From the NCBI RefSeq assembly GCF_002163875.1, contig NZ_CP019333.1:812864-876863 (forward strand): DNA of 64,000 bases. Direction: 5' to 3'. Position 1 is the stretch's first letter. The number at the start of each line of letters is the position of its first letter. The notes below the pieces were generated by a model. The model ran no database searches. It saw nothing but the letters and a program-made list of their open reading frames with translations, and had not been told where the DNA came from. Shown here one piece after another: positions 49,540 through 59,635 of the stretch. Origin of the DNA: Gilvibacter sp. SZ-19 (GTDB lineage: Bacteria; Bacteroidota; Bacteroidia; Flavobacteriales; Flavobacteriaceae). The translations under genes were made by a program, and so were the position numbers.

Positions 49540-50076
49540 CTAGTGGTCTGATTCCTTTTCTACTATTTTAAGTTCTGTTGCTCCAGTTCCGGTTAGGAAT
49601 TTAGAGACTTCTTCTGCACTGTGTCCACCAAGATCAACTTCCATTAAGAAGTGATCGTCTGTGGTACGTACATCTGGATTCTCAGCTTTTTTGAATGGCC
49701 AAAGCTTAGAGCGCATATAAAAGGTAATTACCATAAGGTGCGCTGCAAAGAATACCGTCATCTCAAACATGATCGGCACAAAGGCAGGCATGTTCTCGAT
49801 ATAGCTGAAACTCGGTTTACCACCGATGTTCTGTGGCCAATCCTCGATCATAATGAAGTTCATCATAGTGATCGCTACAGAGAGTCCAACCAATCCATAC
49901 AAGAAAGAACAGATGGCGATTCTCGTATCTGCAAGGCCCATTGCTTTCTCTAGTCCGTGAACCGGGAAAGGCGTGTACACCTCTTCTATATGATAGTGTG
50001 CCTTACGGGTCTCCTTAACGGCATTCAACAGAATGTCGTCGTCTGTGTAAAGTGCGTGAATTACTTTTGAAGCCAT
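49540..50076 (-). CDS. actD: Alternative complex III subunit ActD (DUF3341)
   Basis: 178 residues with two membrane helices (about 60-80 and 100-120). Its start matches DUF3341: HALYTDDDILLNAVKETRKA, VYTPFPVHGLEKAMGL. A structural subunit of the complex without cofactors. Three bases after actC and four before actE. Confidence 0.93.
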   Translation of the reverse strand: MASKVIHALYTDDDILLNAVKETRKAHYHIEEVYTPFPVHGLEKAMGLADTRIAICSFLYGLVGLSVAITMMNFIMIEDWPQNIGGKPSFSYIENMPAFVPIMFEMTVFFAAHLMVITFYMRSKLWPFKKAENPDVRTTDDHFLMEVDLGGHSAEEVSKFLTGTGATELKIVEKESDH

Positions 50077-50079
50077 CCG

Positions 50080-51810
50080 TTATTGATTTTTAAGTTCATT
50101 AGCTTGACCAGCCCAATCGTCGCGCTTTGCACGTCCTGGGAACTCGCCAATAATGCTGTCTAATAGATCGTATTCTGCATCGGTCATCTTGCTCACCTGA
50201 TCAAAGGTGTAGATACCGAGTTGATGTAATTTTTCTTCCATTTTAGGACCAACTCCAGAGATCTTCTTGAGGTCATCTGCAGTGTCCGTTTCCGGATTAA
50301 AGCTACCAAGCTTGCTCATCAAAGTATTGATGCCTGCTTCCTTATCTGCTTCGGATAGGCTAGCTGCCGGAGCTGCTTCAACCTTGGCTGCTGTATTTGG
50401 CATAGTGTAATGCGGGGCATCGTCACCTTGCTCTGCTCTTAGATTTTTGTAACGATCTCCAGAAGATTTAAGGATCGACTTCACCTCTGCCTGAGCAATT
50501 ACCGGGAAGGTTCTCGCATAAAGCAGGAACAATACGAAGAAGAATCCGATGGTTCCGATAAAGATCCCAATATCAACAAAAGTTGGTGAGAACATCGTCC
50601 AAGAAGAAGGCAAGTAATCGCGGTGCAATGAAGTCACGATGATCACAAAACGCTCAAACCACATACCGATGTTTACTACGATCGAGATGAAGAAAGAGAA
50701 CATGATGCTTCTTCTAAGTTTAGGGAACCACATGAACTGCGGAGAGAATACGTTACAGGTCATCATGGCCCAGTACGCCCACCAGTAAGGTCCGGTGGCA
50801 CGGTTAAGGAAAGCGTACTGTTCGTACTCTACTCCAGAATACCATGCGATGAAAAGCTCTGTGATATACGCAACACCTACAATAGAACCTGTGATCATGA
50901 TCACAATGTTCATTAGCTCGATGTGCTGGATAGTAATATAGTTCTCTAAGTTAGACACCTTACGCATAATGATAAGTAGGGTGTTTACCATTGCGAATCC
51001 TGAGAAGATCGCCCCAGCAACGAAGTACGGTGGGAAGATCGTGGTGTGCCAACCTGGAATAACCGAAGTGGCGAAGTCAAAGGATACAATAGTGTGTACA
51101 GAAAGTACAAGTGGCGTTGCCAAACCGGCAAGTACCAGAGATACTTCCTCAAAACGCTGCCAGTCTTTGGCACGTCCAGACCATCCGAAAGAAAGGATGC
51201 TGTAAATTCTCTTAGTAAAAGGAGTGATCGCTCTATCGCGGATCATCGCGAAGTCAGGCAATAATCCTGTCCACCAGAATACCAAAGAAACTGATAAATA
51301 GGTAGAGATCGCGAATACGTCCCAAAGTAGTGGTGAGTTGAAGTTTACCCACAGCGAACCAAATTGGTTTGGAATAGGTAGTACCCAGTACGCCAACCAA
51401 GGACGTCCCATGTGGATGATCGGGAACAAACCAGCCTGAATTACCGAGAAGATGGTCATCGCCTCTGCAGATCGGTTAATTGCCATTCTCCATTTCTGAC
51501 GGAATAAGAGCAGTACCGCAGAGATCAGCGTTCCCGCGTGACCAATACCTACCCACCAAACGAAGTTGGTGATATCCCAGGCCCAACCTACGGTCTTGTT
51601 AAGACCCCAGGTTCCAACTCCTGTAGAAACGGTGTAAACGATACATCCTATTCCCCATAAAAATGCAACCAGTGCAATGGAAAAAACTATCCACCATTGC
51701 TTGTTGGCAGTACCTTCAACAGGTGCAGCCACGTCACGGGTGACGTCACTGTAAGTTTTGTTACCTGTTACTAAAGGTCTTCTAATGGGTGCTTCGTAAT
51801 GCGATGCCAT
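50080..51810 (-). CDS. actC: Alternative complex III subunit ActC (NrfD family) with C-terminal helix-hairpin-helix domain
   Basis: 576 residues. Residues about 35-450 form the NrfD-like membrane core with about ten helices, in which quinol is oxidised (VGWAWDITNFVWWVGIGHAG, WFERFVIIVTSLHRDYLPSSW). A linker follows, then residues 512-576 form a separate domain DDLKKISGVGPKMEEKLHQL ending RDDWAGQANEL. This matches the helix-hairpin-helix extension (H3TH-like) found fused to ribosomal L21 and some respiratory subunits in other bacteria. It would hang into the cytoplasm. Its job here is unknown. Confidence 0.94.
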   Translation of the reverse strand: MASHYEAPIRRPLVTGNKTYSDVTRDVAAPVEGTANKQWWIVFSIALVAFLWGIGCIVYTVSTGVGTWGLNKTVGWAWDITNFVWWVGIGHAGTLISAVLLLFRQKWRMAINRSAEAMTIFSVIQAGLFPIIHMGRPWLAYWVLPIPNQFGSLWVNFNSPLLWDVFAISTYLSVSLVFWWTGLLPDFAMIRDRAITPFTKRIYSILSFGWSGRAKDWQRFEEVSLVLAGLATPLVLSVHTIVSFDFATSVIPGWHTTIFPPYFVAGAIFSGFAMVNTLLIIMRKVSNLENYITIQHIELMNIVIMITGSIVGVAYITELFIAWYSGVEYEQYAFLNRATGPYWWAYWAMMTCNVFSPQFMWFPKLRRSIMFSFFISIVVNIGMWFERFVIIVTSLHRDYLPSSWTMFSPTFVDIGIFIGTIGFFFVLFLLYARTFPVIAQAEVKSILKSSGDRYKNLRAEQGDDAPHYTMPNTAAKVEAAPAASLSEADKEAGINTLMSKLGSFNPETDTADDLKKISGVGPKMEEKLHQLGIYTFDQVSKMTDAEYDLLDSIIGEFPGRAKRDDWAGQANELKNQ

Positions 51811-51835
51811 ATCCTTTGCTAAAATTATTTAGTAG

Positions 51836-54800
51836 TTACGATTCTTTAGTGTTTCTCACCTTCACTTGGTACATCACGTTAGGCTCAGTACCTACAGCTT
51901 CTAGTAGGTGATACATACGACTGTCTTTTTTCTTCTTGTAGATCTCACTGCTGTGATCGTTGATATCTCCAAAAGTGATTGCTCCTGCAGAACAAGCATT
52001 AGAACAAGCGGTTTGGAATTCACCGTCTTTAACAGGACGTCCGTCACGCTTAGCGTCTAGAATGGTCTTCTGTGTCATTTGAATACACATAGAACATTTC
52101 TCCATAACTCCACGTGAACGCACTACTACATCTGGGTTCAATACCATACGACCAAGGTCGTTGTTCATGTGGTAGTTGAACTCGTCGTTCTCGTTGTACA
52201 AGAACCAGTTGAAGCGACGTACTTTATAAGGACAGTTGTTCGCACAGTAACGTGTACCTACACAACGGTTGTAAGCCATGTGGTTCTGACCTTGACGCCC
52301 GTGAGAAGTAGCGGCTACTGGACACACGGTCTCACAAGGAGCGTGATTACAGTGCTGACACATCACTGGCATAAAGGCAACCTGCGGATTCTCTGCCGGA
52401 TCTTCCATTTCTCCGAATCCTCCTAGAGAACCATTGTCTCCCCAAAGTCCAGACATATCGTCTTTCTTCTTTGCATCCGCTGCAAAGTCTTCTTCTGAGG
52501 AGTAGTAGCGGTCAATACGCAACCAGTGCATATCGCGGCTGCGACGCACTTCTGATTTTCCTACTACAGGAACGTTGTTCTCTGCATGACAAGCGATCAC
52601 ACAAGCCCCACAACCTGTACAAGCGTTCAGGTCGATAGACATATTAAAGTGGTGACCGATAGATCTGTCAAACGGATCCCAAAGATCGGCGTCTGGAGAG
52701 GTCACAGGAATTTCCTGGTGATCCTTAGACACTTCTGGAATCGGGTTCCAATCGTGTACATCTCCGTCCTTATATACATCTAAGGTGGTTTCGCGAATGA
52801 TATCGCGACCCATCATAGTATTGTGCAACTGAACACAAGCAAATTCGTGCATTCCAGAGGCTTTCTCTACCTTTACACCTGCTTGCATCAAGTTGAATCC
52901 GTTGTAAAGCGCATAGGCGTTCACTCCGGTTTGCATTTCTTTCTGAATAGCGTTGGTCTGCCCGTAACCTAAAGCAAGTCCAACAGTTCCCTTAGCCTGT
53001 CCCGGCTGAATATATACAGGTACATTAGTAAGGGTTACATCTCCTACGGTCACATTGGCGTAAGATCCGTTCAAAGCACCGTTGGCAACATTCTCGTTAA
53101 CGATACCCATTGCAGCAGCATCTGCAGCAGCCATGGTCAAGTAGTTATCCCAAGAAGCGCGTGTGATCGGGTCTGGCATTTCTTGCAACCAAGGGTTGTT
53201 AGCCTGACGCCCATCACCAATTGCGGTGTTTGTATAAAGAAGTAACTCCATTCCTCCGGCCGCTCCATCTTGAGCTCCATTAGAAGTAGCATCTTCTAGA
53301 GTTGTATCTGTGTTTGCTGTCGCAGCATCTACGGCCACTTCAACATCACTTCTAAAGACACCATCTTGTAAGGCCTCGTTCCAAGAAGCTCCTCCAAGGA
53401 TAGACGCCCAAGTGTCCTTAATATAATCGTAATAAGTCTTGTCGCTCTCCATCCACGCTAGTAGCGTATCTTGGAAAGAACGTGTGTCAAACAACGGACG
53501 AATGGTTGGTTGTTGCAAACTGAAGTAACCCATTTTGATCTGAGCATCACCCCAAGACTCCAAGTAGTGAGGCGTTGCACCTACAAACTGAGAAGCCGCT
53601 GCGGTGGCATTGGCCTTCATTGCGAAGGTTGCACTCAGCTCAAGATTAGCGAAAGCTTCTGCAAAACCATTTCCAGGGAAAGAGTAAACCGGATCAACAC
53701 CAACGGCGATCAATCCTTTTACAGTTCCGTTCTTAACCCCATTTAATACTTTAAGTACTTCTGCTTTACTCCCTTGGCGAACCATACGAGGTTTAGCAGC
53801 GTCCATAACTACAGAGTTAGCGTTCATGTCTAACACCATAGCCTGGCAAGCAACATCTTCTGCTCCGCAAACAACGACTCCTCGTGAACCTGCAGCAGCA
53901 AGTTGAGCTTTTGCGTTGCGAACAGCTTCTGCAACTTTATCGGAAAGCCCAGCGGTAGATCCTCCGTTAAGGGCATTCATTATCTTTTTAAGGTCTGATG
54001 GCTTAACAGCAACACGTTTGTCTGCATTAGCACCAGATAAGGTCATATTGGATTCGAACTGAATGTGACGAGACATTTTCCCGTTCTTAGGAACACGTCC
54101 GGCAGAATAGCCAGCATCGTATCCGCCACCTTGCCAATCTCCAAGAATATCAGCTCCAACAGAAACGATCACCTCTGCTTTAGAGAAATCGTAATCTGCC
54201 AAACCGCGTACACCAAATTTATTCTGGTAGGCATCTAAAGCTTCAGAGCTAGAAACCGTATCGTAAACTACGTGCTTAACGTTTGGATACTTGGCAGTGA
54301 ACTCGGCAATCAATTTTGAAGTAGAAGGACTAGCAAAGGTCTGTGTAAGCAATACTACTTCTTGCCCAGCCATTGCGTTGAGCTTAGCAGCCATTTGGCT
54401 GTCAAACTCCGCCCAAGTCGCTGCTTCTCCACCGATCATTGGCCCAGCTAAACGCTGCGTATCGTACATAGAAAGTACAGAGGCATGAACACGAGCGTTC
54501 ACGCTTCCGTTATGCACGGCCAAATCGTTAGATTCAACTTTGATAGGTCTTCCCTCACGTGTCTTGATAAGCACGCTGGCAAAATCAAAACCGTCTGCGA
54601 TAGTGGTCGCGTAATAATTAGCCACCCCAGGAACGATCTCATCCGGAGCGTTCACATACGGAATGGATTTAATTACTGGACCCTCACAGGCAGCCAAGGT
54701 AGCTGCTGCGGTAGAAAATCCAACGAATTTTAAGAAGTCACGTCTGGAAGTCGAAGACTGCTCCATGGTCTGAGTGTCCCCAAGGAACTCATCTGTAGGA

Positions 54801-54898
54801 ATCGGTTCAACGAATTCGTTTTGTCGTAGCGTCTCAAGAATAGGGCTGTGATCTTTCAGCTCCTCAACACTTTTCCAGTATTTCTTGTTCGATGCCAT
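51836..54898 (-). CDS. actB: Alternative complex III subunit ActB (molybdopterin-oxidoreductase-like plus Fe-S ferredoxin)
   Basis: 1,020 residues. A twin-arginine signal SRRDFLKF (51-58) with a lipobox-like LAAC (C71) follows a 50-residue leader, suggesting Tat export. Residues about 85-700 resemble the molybdopterin oxidoreductase fold without clear cofactor ligands, as in ActB generally. The C-terminal part holds the 4-cluster ferredoxin module: CTGCGACVIACHAENN, CQHCNHAPCETVCPV, CVGTRYCANNCPYKVRRF and CSMCIQMTQ with CSNACSAG. It carries electrons from quinol oxidation to ActA. Confidence 0.95.
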   Translation of the reverse strand: MASNKKYWKSVEELKDHSPILETLRQNEFVEPIPTDEFLGDTQTMEQSSTSRRDFLKFVGFSTAAATLAACEGPVIKSIPYVNAPDEIVPGVANYYATTIADGFDFASVLIKTREGRPIKVESNDLAVHNGSVNARVHASVLSMYDTQRLAGPMIGGEAATWAEFDSQMAAKLNAMAGQEVVLLTQTFASPSTSKLIAEFTAKYPNVKHVVYDTVSSSEALDAYQNKFGVRGLADYDFSKAEVIVSVGADILGDWQGGGYDAGYSAGRVPKNGKMSRHIQFESNMTLSGANADKRVAVKPSDLKKIMNALNGGSTAGLSDKVAEAVRNAKAQLAAAGSRGVVVCGAEDVACQAMVLDMNANSVVMDAAKPRMVRQGSKAEVLKVLNGVKNGTVKGLIAVGVDPVYSFPGNGFAEAFANLELSATFAMKANATAAASQFVGATPHYLESWGDAQIKMGYFSLQQPTIRPLFDTRSFQDTLLAWMESDKTYYDYIKDTWASILGGASWNEALQDGVFRSDVEVAVDAATANTDTTLEDATSNGAQDGAAGGMELLLYTNTAIGDGRQANNPWLQEMPDPITRASWDNYLTMAAADAAAMGIVNENVANGALNGSYANVTVGDVTLTNVPVYIQPGQAKGTVGLALGYGQTNAIQKEMQTGVNAYALYNGFNLMQAGVKVEKASGMHEFACVQLHNTMMGRDIIRETTLDVYKDGDVHDWNPIPEVSKDHQEIPVTSPDADLWDPFDRSIGHHFNMSIDLNACTGCGACVIACHAENNVPVVGKSEVRRSRDMHWLRIDRYYSSEEDFAADAKKKDDMSGLWGDNGSLGGFGEMEDPAENPQVAFMPVMCQHCNHAPCETVCPVAATSHGRQGQNHMAYNRCVGTRYCANNCPYKVRRFNWFLYNENDEFNYHMNNDLGRMVLNPDVVVRSRGVMEKCSMCIQMTQKTILDAKRDGRPVKDGEFQTACSNACSAGAITFGDINDHSSEIYKKKKDSRMYHLLEAVGTEPNVMYQVKVRNTKES

Positions 54899-54925
54899 AT
54901 ATAATCGAAATTTGCCTTTAGTGAT

Positions 54926-56257
54926 TTAGTAGTGACATTTTCCACATTCCAATCCGCCGTTTTGCGCAGCAGTTAGGGTTGGGAAGTCATACTCTTTAGA
55001 AAGCGACTCGTGAATCTTAGCGTAGTACTCGTTGCTCTCTAGTTTAACATTGGTTTCGCGGTGACAGTTGATACACCAACCCATGGTTAATGAGGAATAC
55101 TGATACATGATCTCCATTTCCTCTACAGGACCGTGACAGGTCTGACATTCCACACCCGCAACAGTTACGTGCTGTGAGTGGTTGAAGTATGCGAAATCCG
55201 GAAGGTTGTGGATGCGCACCCACTTGACCGGTTTGGTCTCTCCGGTGTAACGCTGATTGTCTCTGTCCCATCCAACAGCGTCGTATAATTTTTGAATCTC
55301 TTTGTTGTAATCGATCTGGTATTCAGAAATACCTTCTTGGTAAGTTTTGTCTCCAACCTGAGCGATGTTCTTATGACAGTTCATACAAACATTCAAAGAA
55401 GGAATCCCAGAGTGCTTACTCTTGCGAGCAGAACTGTGACAGTACTTACAGTCGATCTGGTTAGTTCCGGCGTGGATTCTGTGTGAATAGTGAATCGGTT
55501 GTACCGGAGCATATCCTTGGTCAACACCAACTTGCATCATCCAACCGTAGGCGAAATAACCACTTGCCAAAAGCAAGAAGATCGCGCTTACCAACACCAA
55601 GAACTGGTTTTGCGCAAAAGCTTTCCAGATCGGCAGACGGTCTGCACGATCTTTATCTTCGTATTCAACACCGTTAGCAACGGCAATTCTTTTTAGGGTT
55701 TTGTTAACCAAGAACAGCATGATGGCTAGCATCAAGAACACTAATGCCAAGACAGCCAAGATGATGTCGCTGGAAACGCCTCCGCCTCCACCGCCAGCTT
55801 GTTCTGTAGCAACAGGAGTTGTTGGCACAGGTTTTGGAGTGTAAGTGTAGGCGATGATATTGTCAATATCTTCGTCTGACAAGGCCGGGAATGCATTCAT
55901 TACCGCTCCGTTGTACTCGTTAGAAATAGCAACGGCTTGAGCGTCACCGGATTTGATCAGCTCCTGTGAGTTGCGGATCCATTTGTAAAGCCACTCTTTC
56001 TCGTATTTGTCTCCAACACCAAACAGTGCTGGACCAGTCATTTTCTGATACAGTTTGTGACAAGCAGCACAGTTGGCATTGAACAACTGTTTCCCAGCAA
56101 CAGGATCACCACCTAGATCGGCAGCGGGTGCAGCTTGGGCAGCAGCGTCAGCAGCAGCTGGCTCTTGACCAAAAGTAAGGGTTGAAAACGATAGCAGAAA
56201 TGCTAATAAAGTGAGTGATAATCTGGTAGTTAACGAACGGTGTGTCACCTTTTTCAT
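54926..56257 (-). CDS. actA: Alternative complex III subunit ActA, hexa-haem cytochrome c
   Basis: 443 residues. Signal peptide (1-30), a mono-haem cytochrome c domain (ANCAACHKLY, C63/C66/H67), a Gly-rich linker, two membrane helices (about 163-186 and 217-238), and a pentahaem cytochrome c3-like domain with CxxCH at 270, 291, 371, 395 and 438. Six haems in all: the usual pentahaem ActA plus a fused N-terminal mono-haem domain. First gene of the eight-gene act-cta operon. Confidence 0.95.
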   Translation of the reverse strand: MKKVTHRSLTTRLSLTLLAFLLSFSTLTFGQEPAAADAAAQAAPAADLGGDPVAGKQLFNANCAACHKLYQKMTGPALFGVGDKYEKEWLYKWIRNSQELIKSGDAQAVAISNEYNGAVMNAFPALSDEDIDNIIAYTYTPKPVPTTPVATEQAGGGGGGVSSDIILAVLALVFLMLAIMLFLVNKTLKRIAVANGVEYEDKDRADRLPIWKAFAQNQFLVLVSAIFLLLASGYFAYGWMMQVGVDQGYAPVQPIHYSHRIHAGTNQIDCKYCHSSARKSKHSGIPSLNVCMNCHKNIAQVGDKTYQEGISEYQIDYNKEIQKLYDAVGWDRDNQRYTGETKPVKWVRIHNLPDFAYFNHSQHVTVAGVECQTCHGPVEEMEIMYQYSSLTMGWCINCHRETNVKLESNEYYAKIHESLSKEYDFPTLTAAQNGGLECGKCHY

Positions 56258-56348
56258 ACTTCAGGTTAATTATCGTCTTTTAAGCGGCTTCGGATTTGCG
56301 ATTTTTGCTAGTCAAAAAAGGCCATTTTTGAAGCCATAAATAACGGCA

Positions 56349-56356
56349 CAAAAGTA
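56349..56356 (-). promoter_or_regulatory. -7 element TACTTTTG for the act-cta operon
   Basis: Perfect TAnnTTTG on the minus strand. The leader to the actA ATG at 56257 would be about 85 bases, longer than at other promoters here, and can pair GGCTTC with GAAGCC (56330-56335 and 56286-56291 on plus). No clear -33 TTG. Confidence 0.45.
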
Positions 56357-56455
56357 CGACATAAAGTCGATTCTAAAAAGTGTGAATGGATTGTTAATTG
56401 GCAATTTATAACCATTCTAAATAATAAAAAATCAATGCAATGAGTTATAAAGCTA

Positions 56456-56463
56456 TACCTTTG
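56456..56463 (+). promoter_or_regulatory. -7 element TACCTTTG for the SPOR gene
   Basis: Perfect TAnnTTTG 21 bp before the ATG at 56485; no clear -33 TTG. Confidence 0.45.
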
Positions 56464-56484
56464 CAAACACAGTGAATTACCAAG

Positions 56485-56889
56485 ATGAAAGGAAGAGAAA
56501 TTAAAATGTTGATTTTAGGTCTTGTAGGCCTGTTTTGTAGTTCGAGTTTATCGGCCCAACAGGGCCGTGTTACCGTAAATGCGGATCCGCAGATAAATGA
56601 GCTGCTCGCCCTTAAAAAATCCATGGAAAAGGACAACAAACTAGCCGATGGCTATACCATACAGCTCTATTACGGCGAGCTCAATACAGCAAATTCCACT
56701 TTACGCAAGTACAGAAACAGTTTTTCCGCTTGGCCGGCAAGCATAGAATACGAAACCCCAAATTACAAAGTTTGGGTGGGTAACTTTAGCACCCGCCTCG
56801 AAGCCGATCAGGCCTTGGTTAAGATTCAAGAAAAGTTTCCAGCTGCCTTTCCAATAAAGCGAAGCAGGGCCAAGAAAAAAGACGATTAA
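56485..56889 (+). CDS. SPOR domain-containing secreted protein
   Basis: 134 residues. Signal peptide ending at LSAQ (about residue 24), a short spacer, and a SPOR domain (about 58-128: YTIQLYYGELNTANSTLRKY, YKVWVGNFSTRLEADQALVK), then a basic tail. SPOR domains bind denuded peptidoglycan, often at septa. No anchor other than the signal peptide is present, so it is likely periplasmic. Transcribed divergently from the act-cta operon and ended by a shared terminator. Confidence 0.88.
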   Translation: MKGREIKMLILGLVGLFCSSSLSAQQGRVTVNADPQINELLALKKSMEKDNKLADGYTIQLYYGELNTANSTLRKYRNSFSAWPASIEYETPNYKVWVGNFSTRLEADQALVKIQEKFPAAFPIKRSRAKKKDD

Positions 56890-56893
56890 GCAC

Positions 56894-56927
56894 AAAAAAA
56901 AGCGACCGAATTGGTCGCTTTTTTTTG
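56894..56927. terminator. Bidirectional terminator between SPOR gene and infB
   Basis: AGCGACC (56901-56907), 5-nt loop, GGTCGCT (56913-56919), with A run before and T run after, so it can end transcription from both sides of this convergent pair. Confidence 0.9.
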
Positions 56928-56942
56928 GTATATCGCTTGTAA

Positions 56943-59591
56943 TTAAAGCTTCTTTTTAACAGCAACTTCTTGGAAGGCTTCAATGATATCACCTTCTTTG
57001 ATGTCGTTGTAATTCTTGACCTGCATACCGCAGTCATATCCTTTAGAAACTTCTTTTACGTCGTCTTTAAAACGTTTCAACGAGGCCAACTCTCCGGTAA
57101 AGATCACCACTCCTTCGCGAATAAGTCGCACGCCAGAGTTTCTGTAAATCTTTCCGTTGGTAACCATACATCCAGCAATGGTACCGATCTTCGAGATCTT
57201 GAAAGTCTCGCGGATCTCGGCAGTTCCAGTGATCTCTTCCTTCATTTCTGGAGAAAGCATACCTTCCATTGCATCTTTCAGATCGTTGATAGCGTCGTAG
57301 ATGATCGAGTATGTTCTGATATCGATCTCTTCCTTATCGGCCACCTGACGGGCATTACCCATAGGACGTACATTAAATCCAATGATGATCGCATCAGATG
57401 CAGAGGCTAAAAGCACATCGCTTTCGGTGATCGCACCTACACCTTTGTGCAAGATGTTCACTTGGATCTCTTCTGTAGAAAGCTTCTGGAACGAATCCGT
57501 CAAAGCTTCCACAGAACCATCCACATCCCCTTTAAGAATGATGTTAAGCTCCTTAAAGTCTCCAAGCGCAATACGACGTCCGATCTCATCAAGCGTAATG
57601 TGACGCTGTGTTCTAACAGACTGCTCGCGCTGCAATTGAGTACGCTTGGCCGCAATAGATTTGGCTTCACGCTCGTCTTCAAAGACATTGAATTTATCAC
57701 CAGCTTGAGGTGCTCCATCCAGTCCTAAAATAGACACTGGAGTTGCAGGACCAGCCTTCTTAACTGGTTTCCCGCGCTCATCTTGCATGGCTTTGACCTT
57801 ACCGGAATGTTGTCCAGCAAGTACATAATCTCCTATTTGTAGTGTTCCCGCTTGAACCAAAATAGTAGAAACATACCCTCTACCCTTGTCCAAGAAGGCT
57901 TCGATAACACTACCAACAGCTGGTTTGTTCGGGTTTGCTTTGAGTTCGAGTAGCTCGGCCTCTAGCAATACCTTCTCCAAGAGCTCGTTCACTCCTTGAC
58001 CTGTTTTGGCCGAAATGTCATGAGACTGGATCTTTCCACCCCAATCCTCTACCAAGAGGTTCATCTGCGCAAGACCTTCTTTGATCTTGTCTGGGTTGGC
58101 CGTTGGTTTATCTACCTTGTTAATGGCAAATACTATAGGTACTCCCGCCGCTTGCGCGTGAGAGATCGCTTCTTTGGTTTGCGGCATGATATCGTCGTCC
58201 GCAGCAATCACAATGATCACTAAGTCAGTCACTTGTGTACCTCTAGCACGCATTGCGGTAAAGGCCTCGTGACCTGGAGTATCTAAGAAAGTGATCTTTT
58301 GACCGCTCTCTAAGGTTACCCCGTAAGCTCCGATGTGCTGGGTGATTCCTCCGGATTCTCCGGCGATCACATTAGCATCTCGAATATAATCCAGAAGCGA
58401 GGTTTTACCGTGGTCAACGTGACCCATTACGGTCACGATAGGTGCACGAGACTTCAAGTCTTCTGGTGCGTCTTCTACTTCTTGAATTGCCTCTTCGATA
58501 TCCGCAGTGACAAATTCCACTTCGAAACCGAACTCCTCGGCAACGATCGATAGAGTTTCTGCATCCAGACGCTGGTTCATAGTTACCATCATACCCAAAG
58601 ACATACAGGCAGAGATGATCTGAGTTACAGATACATCCATCATGGTAGCAACCTCACTTACGGTAACAAACTCTGTTACGCGCAGTGTTTTGCTTTCTGC
58701 TTCTGCTGCTGCCAATTCCTTCTCCGTCTTTTCACGGTGAGAGTCTCGCTTTTCACGACGGTATTTGGCACCTTTACCTTTGCTGCTCTTCCCTTGAAGC
58801 TTTTCAAGAGTTTCGCGCACTTGTCTTTGCACTTCTTCTTCAGACGGCTCCTCCTTAATTACAGGTGAACGTCTGTTTCCTCCGCGTCTGTTATCACGAC
58901 CTCCAGATGGTTCCTTGCTAATTCTGCGACGCTTACCGCGTTTTTCCTTAGAACCTGGACCCTTCTTGGCGTCTTTATCTTCGTCTTTTTTCTTGCGTTC
59001 TGGTTTTTTGAATTTATCCAGATCGATCTTTTGTCCTGTGAAGTTAGGACCATCCAGTTTTTTATACTGGGTTTTTACCTTGTCCGGTTTTGCAGTCTCT
59101 GCCTCTTTCTCCTCAGCTTTAGGTTTTGGCTCTTCTTTGGCTTTCGCCTTCGGAGCTTCCTTTTTCTCAGCTTTAGGTTTAGGCTCTTCTTTAACCGGTT
59201 CTGGCTGTGGCTCAGGCTCGGGGGCAGGAGTTTCCTTTTTAGGCTCTAGGTCTATCTTACCTACTGCCTTTGGCCCATCGAGCTGCGCTTTGGCCTTGAT
59301 CACTTTGGAAGTTTCGCGTTGTTGCTTTTCTTCCAGTTCGCGTTCACGAGCCAATCGGAGTTCTTCTTTCTCCTTGCGCTTTTCTTCACCAACTTCTTTT
59401 GAGGCTACTTTCTTGCTCTTGTCCGTTTGAAATTCATCAAACAGAATTTGATACTCCTCTCCCGTGATCTTAGTAGTAGGGCGCGCCTCTACCTCGAATC
59501 CGTTTTCCTTTAAAAAGTCAACGGCACGATCGAGCGAGATATTAAATTCCCGCAATACTTTACTTAGCCTCATTGTTTTTACTTCAGCCAT
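56943..59591 (-). CDS. infB: Translation initiation factor IF-2
   Basis: 882 residues. The N-terminal IF2_N domain (about 1-55), a long Lys/Glu/Pro/Ala-rich linker (about 65-260), a second IF2_N block, then the GTPase core: G1 GHVDHGKT, G3 DTPGHEAF, G4 NKVDKPTA, and domains II-IV ending at AVKKKL. It brings initiator tRNA to the ribosome. Last gene of rimP-nusA-infB, 44 bp after nusA. Confidence 0.97.
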   Translation of the reverse strand: MAEVKTMRLSKVLREFNISLDRAVDFLKENGFEVEARPTTKITGEEYQILFDEFQTDKSKKVASKEVGEEKRKEKEELRLARERELEEKQQRETSKVIKAKAQLDGPKAVGKIDLEPKKETPAPEPEPQPEPVKEEPKPKAEKKEAPKAKAKEEPKPKAEEKEAETAKPDKVKTQYKKLDGPNFTGQKIDLDKFKKPERKKKDEDKDAKKGPGSKEKRGKRRRISKEPSGGRDNRRGGNRRSPVIKEEPSEEEVQRQVRETLEKLQGKSSKGKGAKYRREKRDSHREKTEKELAAAEAESKTLRVTEFVTVSEVATMMDVSVTQIISACMSLGMMVTMNQRLDAETLSIVAEEFGFEVEFVTADIEEAIQEVEDAPEDLKSRAPIVTVMGHVDHGKTSLLDYIRDANVIAGESGGITQHIGAYGVTLESGQKITFLDTPGHEAFTAMRARGTQVTDLVIIVIAADDDIMPQTKEAISHAQAAGVPIVFAINKVDKPTANPDKIKEGLAQMNLLVEDWGGKIQSHDISAKTGQGVNELLEKVLLEAELLELKANPNKPAVGSVIEAFLDKGRGYVSTILVQAGTLQIGDYVLAGQHSGKVKAMQDERGKPVKKAGPATPVSILGLDGAPQAGDKFNVFEDEREAKSIAAKRTQLQREQSVRTQRHITLDEIGRRIALGDFKELNIILKGDVDGSVEALTDSFQKLSTEEIQVNILHKGVGAITESDVLLASASDAIIIGFNVRPMGNARQVADKEEIDIRTYSIIYDAINDLKDAMEGMLSPEMKEEITGTAEIRETFKISKIGTIAGCMVTNGKIYRNSGVRLIREGVVIFTGELASLKRFKDDVKEVSKGYDCGMQVKNYNDIKEGDIIEAFQEVAVKKKL

Positions 59592-59635
59592 AAAAATGCT
59601 TCTCTCTTAGCTATTAAGAATCCGCAAGTTACAAT

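Noticed and set aside
53000-53400. Possible Mo-cofactor enzyme within ActB
   Set aside because: The molybdopterin-like domain lacks recognisable cofactor ligands and gene order identifies it as ActB, where this domain is vestigial.
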